Shown: positions 12,962-26,115 of the stretch, in pieces
How the letters are laid out: every line of letters starts with the position of its first letter
Position numbering within the stretch: position 1 is the first letter of the stretch
Assembly (NCBI GenBank): GCA_013397935.1
Contig: VZRN01001305.1
Location: forward strand, 4,114,382-4,178,381
Source: Dasyornis broadbenti
Lineage: Eukaryota; Chordata; Aves; Passeriformes; Dasyornithidae
Reading direction: 5' to 3'
Length of the DNA stretch: 64,000 nucleotides
Translations under genes and position numbers: made by a program
The notes under the pieces: model-generated
The model's database searches: none
What the model saw: only the letters and a program-made list of their open reading frames with translations
What the model was told of the DNA's origin: nothing

Positions 12962-15753
12962 GTATTCCAGTGGAAGTGACCCTTTAAAAAACCCCTTTTC
13001 TGAAAACAGCATTGTTGAGAGTCTGTATGGGGCTGAGGAAAATAGGGTGAGTGCCTTCTAATAACACAACACAGGAAAAACCAGCACCCAAGGCTGAATG
13101 GAAAGAAGAATCAGATAGATGGGAAAGAGAAATGGGGACAGAAACAAAACAAATTCTTGATTTTCTTTGTAATACTGTGCCCATAGATACCAGGTCTATG
13201 GCCAAATATTCAACATTTACAATTACCAGCTTAACTATAAAACAAGAAGTTTTTTTGTATTGAGAACTGCAGCTCACAATAATTTTATTATAATTGCAAA
13301 GCAAAATGTCCCTCAAGGACTCTTGACCTTTGGCAACACCTCAGAAATTCAGTTCTTTCATAACAAGAGTAACTGGACTTCACCAATGGAATTATGAAAG
13401 CACATGGAGTGATCTGTCATGAATGCAAATTACTCTAAGCATAAGAGAGACACGATTTGAGATGTTTAATTCATTCTTACAGACTCCTTTGGTTTTTTAA
13501 GCCTTGGCACAGTAAACTCCCCACAAAGGTGTATGAAACCAGATGGGGTTTACGTAAGTTTGTTGGATTTCTTTGAAGGAGGAAATGCAAGTGGAGAGGG
13601 ACAGAGTGAATGGCCCTTGCTAGGAAAGAGAAGGGTCACTTGACTGATGCTGGCAGCAGTAGAATACAGAGGACAGAAATTGTGAAGATTCCTTTGAGTA
13701 AAGGCAGAGAAAGTGGGAGTCAAATTAATTGACAGCATCCTTCTTCATAACCAGCAAGCAGGGATCTTGGATTAAGGAAATATCTGAACACAGACTACTA
13801 GTGGCTCACAGCAATGCAATGCAACTTCATTAAATAATCAAATGGCAGCAAAGAGACGAAGTGCTAATTAAGGACATGACATTCAAAAGCTAGTTTTGAA
13901 TTAAGTTTTGTTTGTTTTCTTCTTACAAAATTAGACACACATATACAATCATGTAAACAGGAGTTAGGGAATTGTCTTTAGAGAGAAGCTAATTTCTCCA
14001 TTCTGAAAGCTGCAAGGTTATTGCCTAGATTACTCTCATTCTCTGAAGTTTCTTTTGTCCCTAGACCTGCACAATCATGCTCAGACTTTTTCAGACTGTA
14101 CTCAAATCCTCTTTCACAGGAATCTGTTTGGTAGGATTCTGAAGGAGTCAGTTTCTTCTTCAGTTCTGTCTTTACATTGTGCAACATCACTATGATCTGA
14201 GTGTAACAGACAACCTGGACAAGGGCCCTTATGCCTACATTACTTACTCTACATCTAGGCTGAAAAGACTCTCTCAGATAAGCAGAAAGCTTAGCCAAAA
14301 ATAGTGGAAAAGAGTTAATACAAGAAAATAAATGTTCCAGTATTCAGTAAATTATTAAATTAGTCAGTTGTACCAATTGTACCAATTGAATTATACTGCT
14401 ATGTATTAAGAGTAACCTAACTAAGAATCAAGCCTATTTTAATACTAATCTTAAATAAAGCATAAAAACACATTTCCTCAGCTCATATGTCACTGCTAGT
14501 TTTAGACAGGAAAATCTGAACAAAAGAATTTCTTGTTATGGATTATTTCAAGGTTATTGTCTCTCTGTTTCAACAAGAGAAAATTTTACTTGCATGTGAC
14601 TTTAACTCTCATCTCTCATTTTCTACAAATGAAAACATGAAAAACAGATTGCAAAACACCCATACAGACAAAAGTAATGAGGTTATCCAGAGTAGGACAC
14701 ATCCTGAGCTTTGACGCACTAGCCTAAAAGGAAAGAGATTGTGTTTCAGTCTAACGGTCTGAATGAAGCAAGGCCCCAGACTTAAGCCTCAGGCCTCACT
14801 ATGATAGAAACCATTAGGAGATATTTACTTCTCTGTGAAGTCTCCTCCCCAGTCCATTCTTACCTTATTTTACAGAAGTGCCAACCTTTATCTGGGACAT
14901 GGTCCTAAGGGGAAGATTCTCAGTTAACATTTTTATCACTGGTTTAGGTTAAATTGAGGCAAAATTGAACCCAAGCAAAAACCTCATTTTGTTCCTGGTC
15001 CTTTTTCATTACTACTAACAACTGAAAAACAAGCCTGCACATTCCAGTCCCCATGGAGCTAAAAATATTCTCCTACAGATAGAGATCAAAACAGATTGCT
15101 CCCTGCTTGAAGTACATGGAACTAGGCAAAGAGTTGTAGCTCAGTCATAATTCCCTTCCTGACCTACTCCCTGGGTATTAGAGCAGTGCATAACCCACTT
15201 TCAGGCCGTATAAATTCACCACATCATTGTTAATAATTGCTATGGGCCTTTGTGATTTCTTCTGTCATTTTATAAATACGAGCAAACCCACAGCTCTGAT
15301 AACTGAATCAGCATTTATGACTTTGATGCTATTTCCAGTATAATATGTACTGTGGCCTCTTGGTACTGCTTCGATCCTACAAAGTGCAGCAGTATTTCTT
15401 TCTCCTTGTTTGCATGTATAAAATACTGGAGAGCTGGCTTTCAGCAAGAATAAAGGTTATTCAGACACTGAAAGGCACTTTCTGAAAGAAGTTTATTTGA
15501 AACATTCTTTAATGTGAAGAGTGATATCAATAAAATGAGGATTTTTAGTAAATTTCAAGGGATCTAAACCTAAAGTTATGTCCTTGAATATTTTCAGTTT
15601 GACAAAAAAATTCACCTCCAGAATCTATTAGAAAGTAACAATAGTCTAAATTTAGCAGTTTTCTTCAATAAGTGTTTGGATTTCAAACTGCTGCAAAATA
15701 AATGATTTCTAATAGAGAAGTGTCAGTACATTACCAGAGGGCCTACTGGCTAC

Positions 15754-15769
15754 TTCTTCTTCTTCTTCT
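15754..15769. repeat. (TTC)n short microsatellite
   Basis: Five copies of TTC. Simple trinucleotide repeat in non-coding sequence. Confidence 0.85.
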
Positions 15770-17555
15770 GTCGCTGCTACTTTTTTACAGTTCTGTAAAA
15801 ATTGTATTAACAGATTTCTATTTCAATTTGTAGATGACTCCAGGAAATAAGAAAGGAAGGAGAAAGGACTGGTGCTGTTTGAATGCCATGATCCAAAGCG
15901 ATATATTCCGTTACAATTAAATATATGGTAATATATGTGAAAAATGAACAATTCACCTATCTTTATAGCATGAATGTCTCAAAAAACAGTCCCTCACAAA
16001 TGGCTTGCAGGTCATTGTAAAGTTAGATACCTCAGTGTGAACACTCCCTACAGAGTCTTGTTAGATGAGCAAGTAAGTTCTTTACAGTGTTATGAAAAGG
16101 AGAGGTGTCAAATAAAAGTAGGAAAGCATTTGTGTCTCCATACACAACACTGCAAATATCAGTGCTAGAATGCATTTTTGGAATGGCCCCAGGAAAACAA
16201 GTAAACATTGAGAAAGAGCAGAAGAGAAGCCTGTAATTATTAAGAGATTATAAAACAAACCTGTGATATCAGGCTGATCAGGCTTAATTATTCTCTTTAC
16301 TTAAGAGGCCAAAACATGACTCAATCACAGTACATAGTTATTTGCACATGAAAAAGCCATTACAGGAAAGACTTAACAAGACTCAATGGCTACAGAAAAA
16401 AATCCAAAAAATCCAACCTGGAAATAAAGCTGAAGTATATATAAGCAAGTTTTAACGCAGTCTATTGCAGGAAGTCCTAAACTCAATTGTATGGTTCCTT
16501 CCAGACAAGATTGTGCATCTTACTAAAAGATGTACTCAGCAAGCTTTCACAGTGCTCTCCAAATCTGAAATAGTTTACTACATGAGTGTCTGTAACCTTA
16601 TCATTTAAGGAATATTTATATTTCACAGACTGTTTTATTTTTTAAATTCCTTTAAGTAATAAGGATCTATAAAAGCATAAACATCAGTTGGCTAACAGAA
16701 GAGCATTCTTTTTTCCCCATTTTGAGACTTCTTGTTAAAATTCCTGATGAAGAAGAACCCTAAGCAGTACAGTATACTCTCACTACTTAGACAGACAGAA
16801 CATATAAACTATATGAAATAATATTAATTATACAGGAAAAGGAAGAATTATTTTTTTTTAATTGCCAAGAGGGTTCGTCATGTTATTATTGTTCATCTGC
16901 TCTTCAGTGTACAATCTGCTCTAACTCCCAACAGCAGCATCTCTGAAAGAAAGTTGCTCCTCAGGTAGTGATCTGACCTTCCTGACAACCGTGATTACTA
17001 TTTAATCTCCAGCTACATATTATTTCAGATCCCTCACATCGTTCTCTAAAAGAAAATTCTAAAGTGCATTATCAGTCCAAAAATGCACTATTCCTTCCTC
17101 AAGACTTTACTGGATGCTTTTCCCAGCACTGAGGTTTCCCCAGGTGCAGGACTTTAGGTTTTCCTCCATCCTGGACCTGGCAACTCCCTCACCTCTTATA
17201 CTTAAGTCCTTTCGCAGTCAATAAACAAGATTTCTCTTTCTTTCCCTTAATTTTTTGAAGGCATTTCTCAGAGCGTGGCTAACAGACAGAGAAACAATCT
17301 GAATGGAGGTAGATCGAGTTCAGTGAGGACATGTGGGCTTAGGCTCTGCCTTCAGACAGAAGGACCTGGTGTCTGGGAGCAGGTTGGGTAAGAGGGACAT
17401 CTTCTGTCATTGGAGCACTGAGTACTTCAGTACTGAGGTGAGTGTTTTAGCTGCAGAGTTGTTTTAGTTTGGGCAGGAAATCACTGGATACCTATTTTGA
17501 CTACAGAGGTTTTGGCAGACAGGCTTATTACTTGCAGTCTGACACCAGAATTTGA

Positions 17556-17574
17556 TTTTTTTTTTTTTTTTTTT
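17556..17574. repeat. T19 homopolymer run
   Basis: Uninterrupted run of 19 T. The minus-strand flank before it does not show a clear retroposed body. Confidence 0.9.
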
Positions 17575-20500
17575 ACAAGAACCAATTGAAAGTGCTAGGG
17601 CAAATATGGAGAGAGATGTCAGATGAACAACTGTTTCAAAACTGTCAAAGGTTCATAAATTATGGAGCAAGGTGTCACTGAGGACCTGAATAGTAACATC
17701 TCAAGTTGTATTATTGATTCTGCACTTCCCCAAATTGGCAAAAAATGCCTAAAACAAGCAGCAGCTGCCGTGGCTAGGTTTGTGTGCACACACAGTTTCT
17801 AAGTTCCCAATGGCATGTTAAAAGGAATGCAGGTTATCTCTATTGATATTCAAGCATTTTTGCCTGCAAGAATGTATAACGGTTTTGAAGTCAGATTTGA
17901 CAATAGTTATGACATGCTATGCAAATAATGTCAAGCCTACTTCCAACTGACTGCAGTGGAAAAGACTTGAAACTGTTTATACAAAGCTCCCCTACTGAAC
18001 AAAAGCTAAACATGCAATAAATAAATGTTCTGTGAAAGGTGAACAACTCACAGAAGAGAAGTTTTAAGTAACATCTGTCAATAACAAAAGGACACACAAA
18101 AAGAAACAAATAAATTTCAGATATAAACAAACAAAGTTCTAGGTAGGGTTAAAAAAAATCCCATAAGGTAACAAAACAGACCTGTGTTGATGAAATTAGT
18201 AATTACTGACAATGACTCAGATGCTAATGATAGAGACTGTCTCTAAGGCATATCAACACATCTAGGCCAAAATAACTTTCCAACTCCTCTTATCACACCA
18301 AACTGGCAGTAAGAGATGTTCCTTACTTATCCTTCAGAAGAAAGCAGAAAATAAGAATCTGAGGGAGAAGAGCAATTTTGGATTCAACTAAAACCTTTCA
18401 CAAGGACTACAGAAGTTGTTCTGAAGAATATGTGAATTGGATAAAACTGTATCGTTTTGTTTTTAAATCAATGTCTTAAAGAACAATCTGAATATTGCAT
18501 AAATAAGTTAATATCATTTAGCCAGGATAATTTCATGTTTCATACATAGGTAGGAAAGAAATCCTACAACCTGAGATCATGTTGTATGGGCCAGCATCTC
18601 GAAGCTTGATTGAGTACTAAACAAGAATTAAAGAGGAACTGAAGAAATGATACAAGTGGACAGATACTTGTGATTACAAACAGAACTAATTTTCTTTGCT
18701 TTTATTTATACAGTGACCAAGACTGTCAGTTTATCAAAAATAACTTTAACATTCTGTGTGACAGAGCTTAAAAACATCTCTCCTCATGAAGCATGGCAAA
18801 AGTATTCAAACAGATATAATTATGTTTGGGAACAATGTCTAGTGAGAAACCCTGCAAGTATTTTCAGACAGTCCATGAATCCACTGTTAAGTATAAAGGT
18901 TATTTGAGCTAAACATTTTATTTGGCTGATTTTCAAGTACTGTCCCTTTTCCCTCATTTTTGCTTGCCATCAGGAAAGAATAGAAACTTGGTTATATTCG
19001 GGTTTACATTGTGATTTTAAAGACTACTGTTCCCTGGAGCAGTGAGCCACAAGTTATTGTGTTAAAGCACAAGATGTTTCTTCTTTGTGCAAACTATCAT
19101 AACCCTGTGATACTCTTCACACCTTAGAAAAGGAAGGAGCAACTCTCTAGCAGTTGTACAATCCATTATCAAAATCAATGGTCCCAGGACACCCAGAACA
19201 AACACAACTGGCGCTGTCCATGTCAATAAGTTGCCATTCTTTACCTTTCTCTATATCTTTAAGAAGAGCACCAAACATGCCCAGTGAGTGCAATCAATCA
19301 ACTGCCTTTCCCAAGTGAGTAATTACCTCAGGACATTTTTAAGAATGGAAGAGCTGCTGCAAAATGGAAGAGCTTTGCAAGTTCTTTCAGTGTTGCCCAT
19401 CCTTTTCTATCATAACTGCTGATGTAGAAAAGTATTCAAAAGACAAATTCTGAAATGGGGAAAATATGAACCAAAACTTCAGCAGAGTTTTTTACATAGA
19501 TCTTGTCATTTACTTGCCCAACTGACTGTATAATGGCAGCGGTTTTAAAGCTAGAAGGCTTGACTGCTTTTCCTAGATTGCAGCCACCCAAGATTTCCTT
19601 TGGGCAGGTCTGTGTGTGAGGCATTTGAGTTTCAGAGACGTACAAACTCTCCAGAAGGCCCAGCACAGCACAGCTTGGCACTGAGATGAAGTGCTGTCTT
19701 TGCCCTAAAATGAGTCTCGCTACAGCAGTGCTGTGCACAAGCAGTGCACTCCACAGGCATCACGAAGCTGTCTTTGGTCCCAGAGTGACCCTGCTTGTCA
19801 CCTGGGCAACTGTGGTGGCTCTGTGGCGCTTTGTCTGCCCTGAGTAGGGACGTAAAAACTGTTTCATGTTATAGTGCCAGTTCACTGTAAGGAACAAATC
19901 GATAACCACTGAACTGCTAGTTTATCTGCCTCCTGTAAATTTAGTAGATAGCATCACTGTAACATTCCTCATTTTCTATGGCATCCTAAATACGGTTGTA
20001 TTACTTTCTAGATAATATAGATGGAGATAAAACTCTCAAAGAAAACACAGTCAAGATAACCAATACAAAAATGAGTTGAAAATTGCTGATCAAAAGTATT
20101 TAATGAAATGTAACAGGTTTGAATGCCTTTTCAGGTAGTACATACATAATAAGGGAAGATCACGAGCTTCAGGTTTAGATATTAATGAGGTCTAGCTCAA
20201 TATTTTATTATTATTACTGTCTCAAGGACTCCTTTATGACACAACATTCTTCCAGAAGAATTAGAGTTTAATCAGTGATATTGCAGAAGATAGACATTTT
20301 ATGGAATACCTTCACAGATTTTAAAATTAATTTTAATTGATACTAATAACTGTAAGACCTGATGTTTTTTCCTTTAGAGTGATGGACTTTTCCCGTATTG
20401 TTAATATATAAATGTACTATGTACAAGACAAAGAGAAGCAAAATAAAGCGCAGCAAACTTAAATGGAATAAGACTAATTTTGACAATTAAATTCAGGCAG

Positions 20501-22886
20501 AAAATCACATCTTCATAAGATTTGATGTGAGAACAGATTTACATGAAAAACTATAATCTGATAATTAAGGGCTAAGTATAGGGCAGTATTTAGCTTTATA
20601 CTGTCTCTTGAGGCAAATAATAAATACTTAGGAGGACAAAATATCTTTTTTTCTTGACTGACTAAAAACACAAGGTTTGGTAGTGACTTTAACAGAAACA
20701 GTATTTTAAGGTCAAAAGCTTCTGTTTCAAGTTCTGAAACAAACAACTGACACTTGCCAAAAAGGATGGATTAAACACTTCACCAAGAAAAACCTCAATC
20801 CATTTTTTAGAACTTGTCATTAATCTGTTTTCTAGATGGATTTTAAATTGTGCCAGTTACAGTTCATGTCAAACTAAACTTGGATTTTACTATCTAAATG
20901 TCAACAGAGCTTTAAAAGCTATTTGTTTTTCATGTTAAGTGGTGTTTTGTGAGCTATCCCCCGGCAAAGAATTACACTGTGAGTTGTTACAGGTGGGGGC
21001 TATTTTCATTCTTTTTGTGAGTGAGCCTGTCCTGTGATCAAAAATGCTGGCTGTCTTTCTAGGAAGATGTTTTCAGATGAGCATCTCAAGATATAGAGGC
21101 TCTACTTCAATTGTGTGTTTTGGTGCAGTTGAGAAATCCAGAAAAGATACTGCATTTAAAAATAGCAGGAACAAGAACATGGAAGGTATCCGAACAAATT
21201 CATTCCTGTGGTTGTGTTTCCTCTGCCTAGTCCATGTCCCTTTTTATTGTCTTCCTGTTAGGCTTTAAGCAACTGGGGAGCCAGAATATTTATGAATGAA
21301 CTAATAAGAACCTTTCACCTCCCATGGTTCAGATTCAGGCCACAGTATCCTGAATGGCCCCTTGGTGACTGAAGGTGTGTGAAGTGCAGGGTGGTGGTGC
21401 CAGTCTCCCTATGCTGGCTGTCATGGATGCCTTTAATTGGTCCTTTAATATGCTATCAAAATTGTCATCAAATTACTTTCCTCTTATCAGCCTTAAAGCA
21501 GACATGAGTTTACCCAGGACCCAAATAATTCCCTTATAGGATCAGAATCTATGAGTTGAGATGAAGCAAAACAAAGAAAACCCGTAACATACCTTTTGTG
21601 CCACTGCAGGCTTTTACCATAGCTTGGTTCCTACAGCAGTAAACTTAGCCTTTTCACAAGCACTCAATCCACTCTTGAAATTATTAAAGAGAGCTATTTT
21701 ATTCTTTTTTTTTTTTTCTCTTTGAAAAGGAAGTTGTTCCTGGCCTGAAACCTTACAAGCCAAGGTTCAGCTCCAAACATATTTTGTGCTTGAGTTATTG
21801 CAAACCATTTAAATTAAGGATTTATAATGGAAATGCTGACACAACCTTAACTCTAGCTGTTTGAATGGCACCACTATAATTATATGAGAATTTAATGATT
21901 TCAGCTGCAGCTGAACTGACAAGCAGCATAACCAAATAAACACCAGCATTTACACAGGCCATGAGTGAGAAAAAACATAGTAGCAGACCTGGGTAAACAT
22001 GCTCATAGGAACCTGATGGAAATTTTGATAGAAAAAAAATCAGGAATATTCCAGACTATAAATAAATACCACCTTAATTTCCTTTAGAGTGAAAAAGAAT
22101 AGAGTCACGATGCAATTACAGAGTCCTCCTCTCCCTTTATATAAAAAGCATGTGAGACCATCCGGAGAAACACAGGATGTGTTAAACTACAGACTGACGA
22201 GTGACTCATCAATAAGACAAAAATAGAGTTAAACTGAGAAACGAGCTGAGAGAAATGGACTTAGCAGTGAGTAGCAGGCAGAGGGAAAGGGAAAGCTTAA
22301 GAAAGCTAAAGAAGGAATTGGGAAGTACTATTCCAGAACATGCATTTCATTTCTAGCATCCTTTTCTATGTCATATGTTAGCCAGAATTTAAAAAGTTTT
22401 CTTAGTGAATATTGTGCACTCTTCTTGCAAAAACAAAGTTCATACACAGATGTGTGTCAAACAAAACCCCACCTTTTACATTATGACCAAATTATTAATA
22501 TCAGTATTTTTCTACTCTCAGATAAAACTGTTTTTAATAAAAACAAGTTTCTGATGTTGGGTATTTACATTTCAGTTATATAGTTTTCCATTTTAATTTG
22601 GCAGGTACCTCTTTTTTGATGTATTTCTCTGCAAATTCACAATCCCACTTCACACCTTCAGGGTAGCACTGAGTATGTGTAACAGTTTCTAAAGCAAACT
22701 TTCCAGGAGTCTGCTCATATAACACCATCTTCTTCAAGAAGGTAGTGTTCAATATATCTATTCATATTTCATTAAGCAACAATCTTTTCTTCCTCTTTCA
22801 TTCTTTTGGAATTTTAATTCTCTGCAAAGGGTTTCATCTGACCCTGACAGGAATTTGTGTGCTATCATACCAGGTTTTCATCAGAT

Positions 22887-23073
22887 ATCCTGAATCCTCT
22901 TAGATTAGTGAGAAATTATATATTTATTAATGATATCCCAGAGATTTACAGGATTTCGTTGAACCCTTCAGATCAGATTCAGATCCTGAATCCTCTTAGA
23001 TTAGTGAGAAATTATATATTTATTAATGATATCCCAGAGATTTACAGGATTTCGTTGAACCCTTCAGATCAGA
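22887..23073 (+). repeat. Perfect 91-bp direct duplication (96-bp offset)
   Basis: Positions 22887-22977 and 22983-23073 are identical over 91 bp, separated by the 5-bp spacer ttcag. The offset of 96 bp is a multiple of three, so the small + frame 22857-23168 stays open through both copies and its conceptual peptide repeats a 32-residue unit. Zero divergence in AT-rich non-coding DNA implies a very recent duplication or an assembly artefact. The unit itself resembles no mobile element I know, and I do not regard the frame as a gene. Confidence 0.97.
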
Positions 23074-24845
23074 GAGTTGTATCATTGATTTCAGCGATTG
23101 TAGCATTAAATCCATATGTTTTTTATTTACACTATGCTGAACATGGAGGAAAAAACACAAAGACATAAAGAATTCACAGACAACAAACTAAGAGGAAATC
23201 CTACTCTTATTTGACTCTCAATTAAAAAAAAAAATCATGTTCTTCTCCCCCTTTTAAAAAGAAACTATAAATTTAATGGACATATCCAGAATAATTTAAG
23301 AGTCTAAAACTGAAATGTAAGCAAAATCTAGGTGCAAGGGCAGAAAAGGCTGCACAATAAAAATGTCTATGCAAGCTATCATCTAACTCTGGAAATCCTT
23401 AAATCCTGTATTTCTTAATTAAAGCACATCAAATCTACTTTTATTTTTTTTAAGTTTTGCTTTTCAGTATATACTACAGAATCTTCGTATTGACCATGTT
23501 AACTAGATTAACAACTGCCTGATGTTTAAATTTAATCAGAATCCTGAAATTATATTTCTCTAATGCCTGCATTGGTTCTAATCTTTAATATGAGAACAAT
23601 TCGTACATTTTGCTATGCAAAATACAGAATAACACACAGAAAAAAAATCTCAGAACAGGTCTGGAAACTATGATTTCATTACCAGACAGATGGATTTAAA
23701 CTTTTGGGCCATAGAGGCTCCTCTTGCTTCAGTTCACTGGTGCAGTGTATCTTGAATTCTACCCTAGTCCGTGGCTTTGGGCTCATCAAATATGACTGAT
23801 ACAAGAGTAGAAATTTCTGATCATTTATCTCCTGCTTTATTGAACTCATCTAAATCTGAATATTTGAATGAAAACTAGATCTGATACAGTGAAACTACAG
23901 TGGTTTTTAACAGTGAAGACTGTTCAATACTAAATTCCTGGCTGTACAAACATCACTCAGAAATTGTACTGGGGATAAATGATTTAAAAGGGTAAGGGTT
24001 AACTGTTGTCATTTGGTTAAACATGCAGATAATTAATGGATTAATATCATCACTTCAAAATTAAAAGATAATGGCATTTGCATCAGGACTTCACTGGCAG
24101 GGATCCAACCGCAGGACAGATAGCAGATAACAGGACAAAATTAATTACTGATTATGACGAAAAAGTACAATATTCCCCCTTTTGTTTCATTTTTATTTCA
24201 GTCTTACGCAGAAAGGAAGCCCCCAAAAATACGAAGATAAACATTAAAGCATGTCTGCTCTTTTGAGCATGCCAGTTAATTCCTCATCCGTTTTTCAAAC
24301 ACTTCTGACATAATGGTAAGCTTGTTTAACAAACTAAAAAAAGAAATCCACCAAACTACTTTCATGAGTCAAGTGACAATTAACACTAGTATCTGATTTT
24401 AGTCAGTGTTTGTGTTATTATTGTGCATTTAGACTTCATAGCTGTCCTAAGGGGACTTTTAACCACACTAACACTGCAGGAGAGTCAACATGAAAATCAG
24501 ATGGGTAATTATCTAAGCCAAAATTTGCCTTGAAAACTAATCCTAATACAATTTCTTAAGAAATTTTTATTTCCTCATTGTCTTTATCAATTTTTTTAAG
24601 ATATAAACATTCATATAAACACAGCTCAGGGATGAAAAATTGAAGAGACATTAGTACTTCAGATTCTGCCTTTGTTTAAATTGAATATAAATAGGGAATT
24701 AAAACATTTTTGAGTGCACTTTCAATTTATTTTCAAAGATATGATTATGTAGCCTTTTACTTATTATGCATTTTCTATCTCCACTTCCACAATAATTGTA
24801 TGAAACAAATCCACAAGTACCACTACTAATTGATATATATTTATG

Positions 24846-24905
24846 GAGTTGGATTTGATGATCCTGATGGGTCCCTTCAAATTCACCGTTTTCTGTGATT
24901 GTTTT
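24846..24905 (+). mobile_element. CR1 LINE 3' tail, 5'-truncated stub
   Basis: The string from gagttggatttgatgatcc through gggtcccttcaaattc to ttctgtgatt follows the CR1 3' terminus (typically 'ttggactngatgatcnnnanggtcccttccaac', then a short ATTCTRTG-type tail) with modest divergence. Only the last 60 or so bases remain, the common outcome of CR1 reverse transcription that stops early. Plus-strand orientation. Confidence 0.65.
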
Positions 24906-25099
24906 AATATGATGAAAATTTTAAAAATCTCATCTCATTTGTTAAAGAGTAGATGAGACATAATGTGTTGCAAAAATTTGATAGCAGAGAGTAGACTTGC
25001 TTTCCTTGATATCCTTCTAAATTATCCTTCATTTACACAAAAAATTCCCTGAGTTTAGCCTGTTTTAATAAAACTATGGATTCTTTCTTGTCACAAGAT

Positions 25100-25400
25100 T
25101 GCTATGTATTATATCTAATATTTTAGATATTATATATTATAGATGTATCTAAAATACAGTGGTAATCTATTGTAGGAAAAAGTAATAACAGTAGGACTTA
25201 AAATTGTTCAAAAGTATTTTCACTAGAAGAAAATATAACACCATTGCTTCCTGAATCATAGAATATATTTCAGAGGAAATTTTTAAATTATAATGTTAAT
25301 ATTTACAATATCCTATGCTAAATATTTCATATACTAAATATTTATAAATATTTAATGTTTAATATTTACCTAGTATTTAATATTTAAATTTTTTTATTAA
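25100..25400. repeat. AT-rich low-complexity tract
   Basis: Dominated by repeated AATATTTA/TAAATATT words, with a small hairpin-capable pair (atatcta and tagatat near 25110-25135). No coding potential. Confidence 0.75.
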
Positions 25401-25799
25401 GTCTGCTGAGTATGCAGAAATTTCTGCAATTTTTTTTACTGGGGTAAATATTTAATTTGGTTACTATTTTAACTTTCTTGGATTCTAAGGCTTAAAATGG
25501 AAAATAGGCATCTCTATGGAAATCATAAACCCAGAAATTTACTCATCTCTTTTTTTTTGTTTAATTTTAGGACTGTAAGCAGAAACTGACAGGTATCTAT
25601 ATTTTCACCAGAAATGTTTCTTTTATAGCTAGAATTCTACTGCAAAGAATGGCTAAGGTTGCTCAAGTTTAAATAGATAGGCTCTTCAGCTCCCTTTAGC
25701 TGGATTCAGTAACTCAGTTCTCCTGTGTTTGGCCTCTGAGACCTGATGCACCAACTGTATCTTCAGCACACCTATTCGATCAGGTGTGCTCTAACACAA

Positions 25800-25804
<5 letters not shown>

Positions 25805-25840
<36 letters not shown>
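25805..25840. repeat. T36 run (A36 tail on the minus strand)
   Basis: An uninterrupted run of 36 T. On the minus strand it follows a body with a CATAAA variant polyadenylation signal about 18 nt before the A run, so it reads as the tail of the adjoining retroposed element. Confidence 0.95.
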
Positions 25841-25845
<5 letters not shown>

Positions 25846-26115
25846 CTTTTACTTTATGATTAACACAGTCATTTGGGATGCTTGCCAGAAGTGTCCAGGC
25901 TCTGGCTGTCAGTGCACTCCCATGGAGCCATCTGGTCTCATGGCTAGAGCGCCCGTACTGGGGCATGGATCTCCTTCCAGACTCTGGCACAAGGAATAAG
26001 TAGAAGGAATTATATCAGTATTGGCTGAAGTGACTACTGGCAATGAGATCTGAGCTCAGATGAGTGCCCGAACCACTTCACTATAGATTCTCTCTGGCCC
26101 AATGAATTTAATTAT
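25841..26115 (-). mobile_element. Probable retroposed tRNA-like repeat with A tail
   Basis: On the minus strand the segment starts with sequence containing aattcattgggccagagaga, continues through gtggttcgggcactcatctg, and ends in a 36-nt A run at 25805-25840. The gtggtt-gggcactc piece resembles the A-box arm of tRNA-derived repeats. As I recall it, the pairing of 'attcattgggcc' with 'gtggttagggcactcacctg' occurs in an old sauropsid interspersed repeat. The middle part is GC-richer than its surroundings. I could not find a target-site duplication, and the B-box is not clear. An alternative is a processed pseudogene of an unknown transcript, given the variant polyadenylation signal. The 72-codon minus frame here reads through the A tail and is not a gene. 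Confidence 0.4.

Larger units (their letters stand above)
11131..22886. other. Long AT-rich gene desert
   Basis: No supported gene across about 11.7 kb. Frames are at most about 106 codons (minus, 13978-14298), with no recognised domain and no flanking splice signals. Small features are a TTTA tetranucleotide run near 12942, a TTC trinucleotide run near 15754, a T19 run at 17556 and a 16-bp palindrome at 21900. A slightly GC-richer patch lies near 19600-19850 without recognisable identity. Confidence 0.55.
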
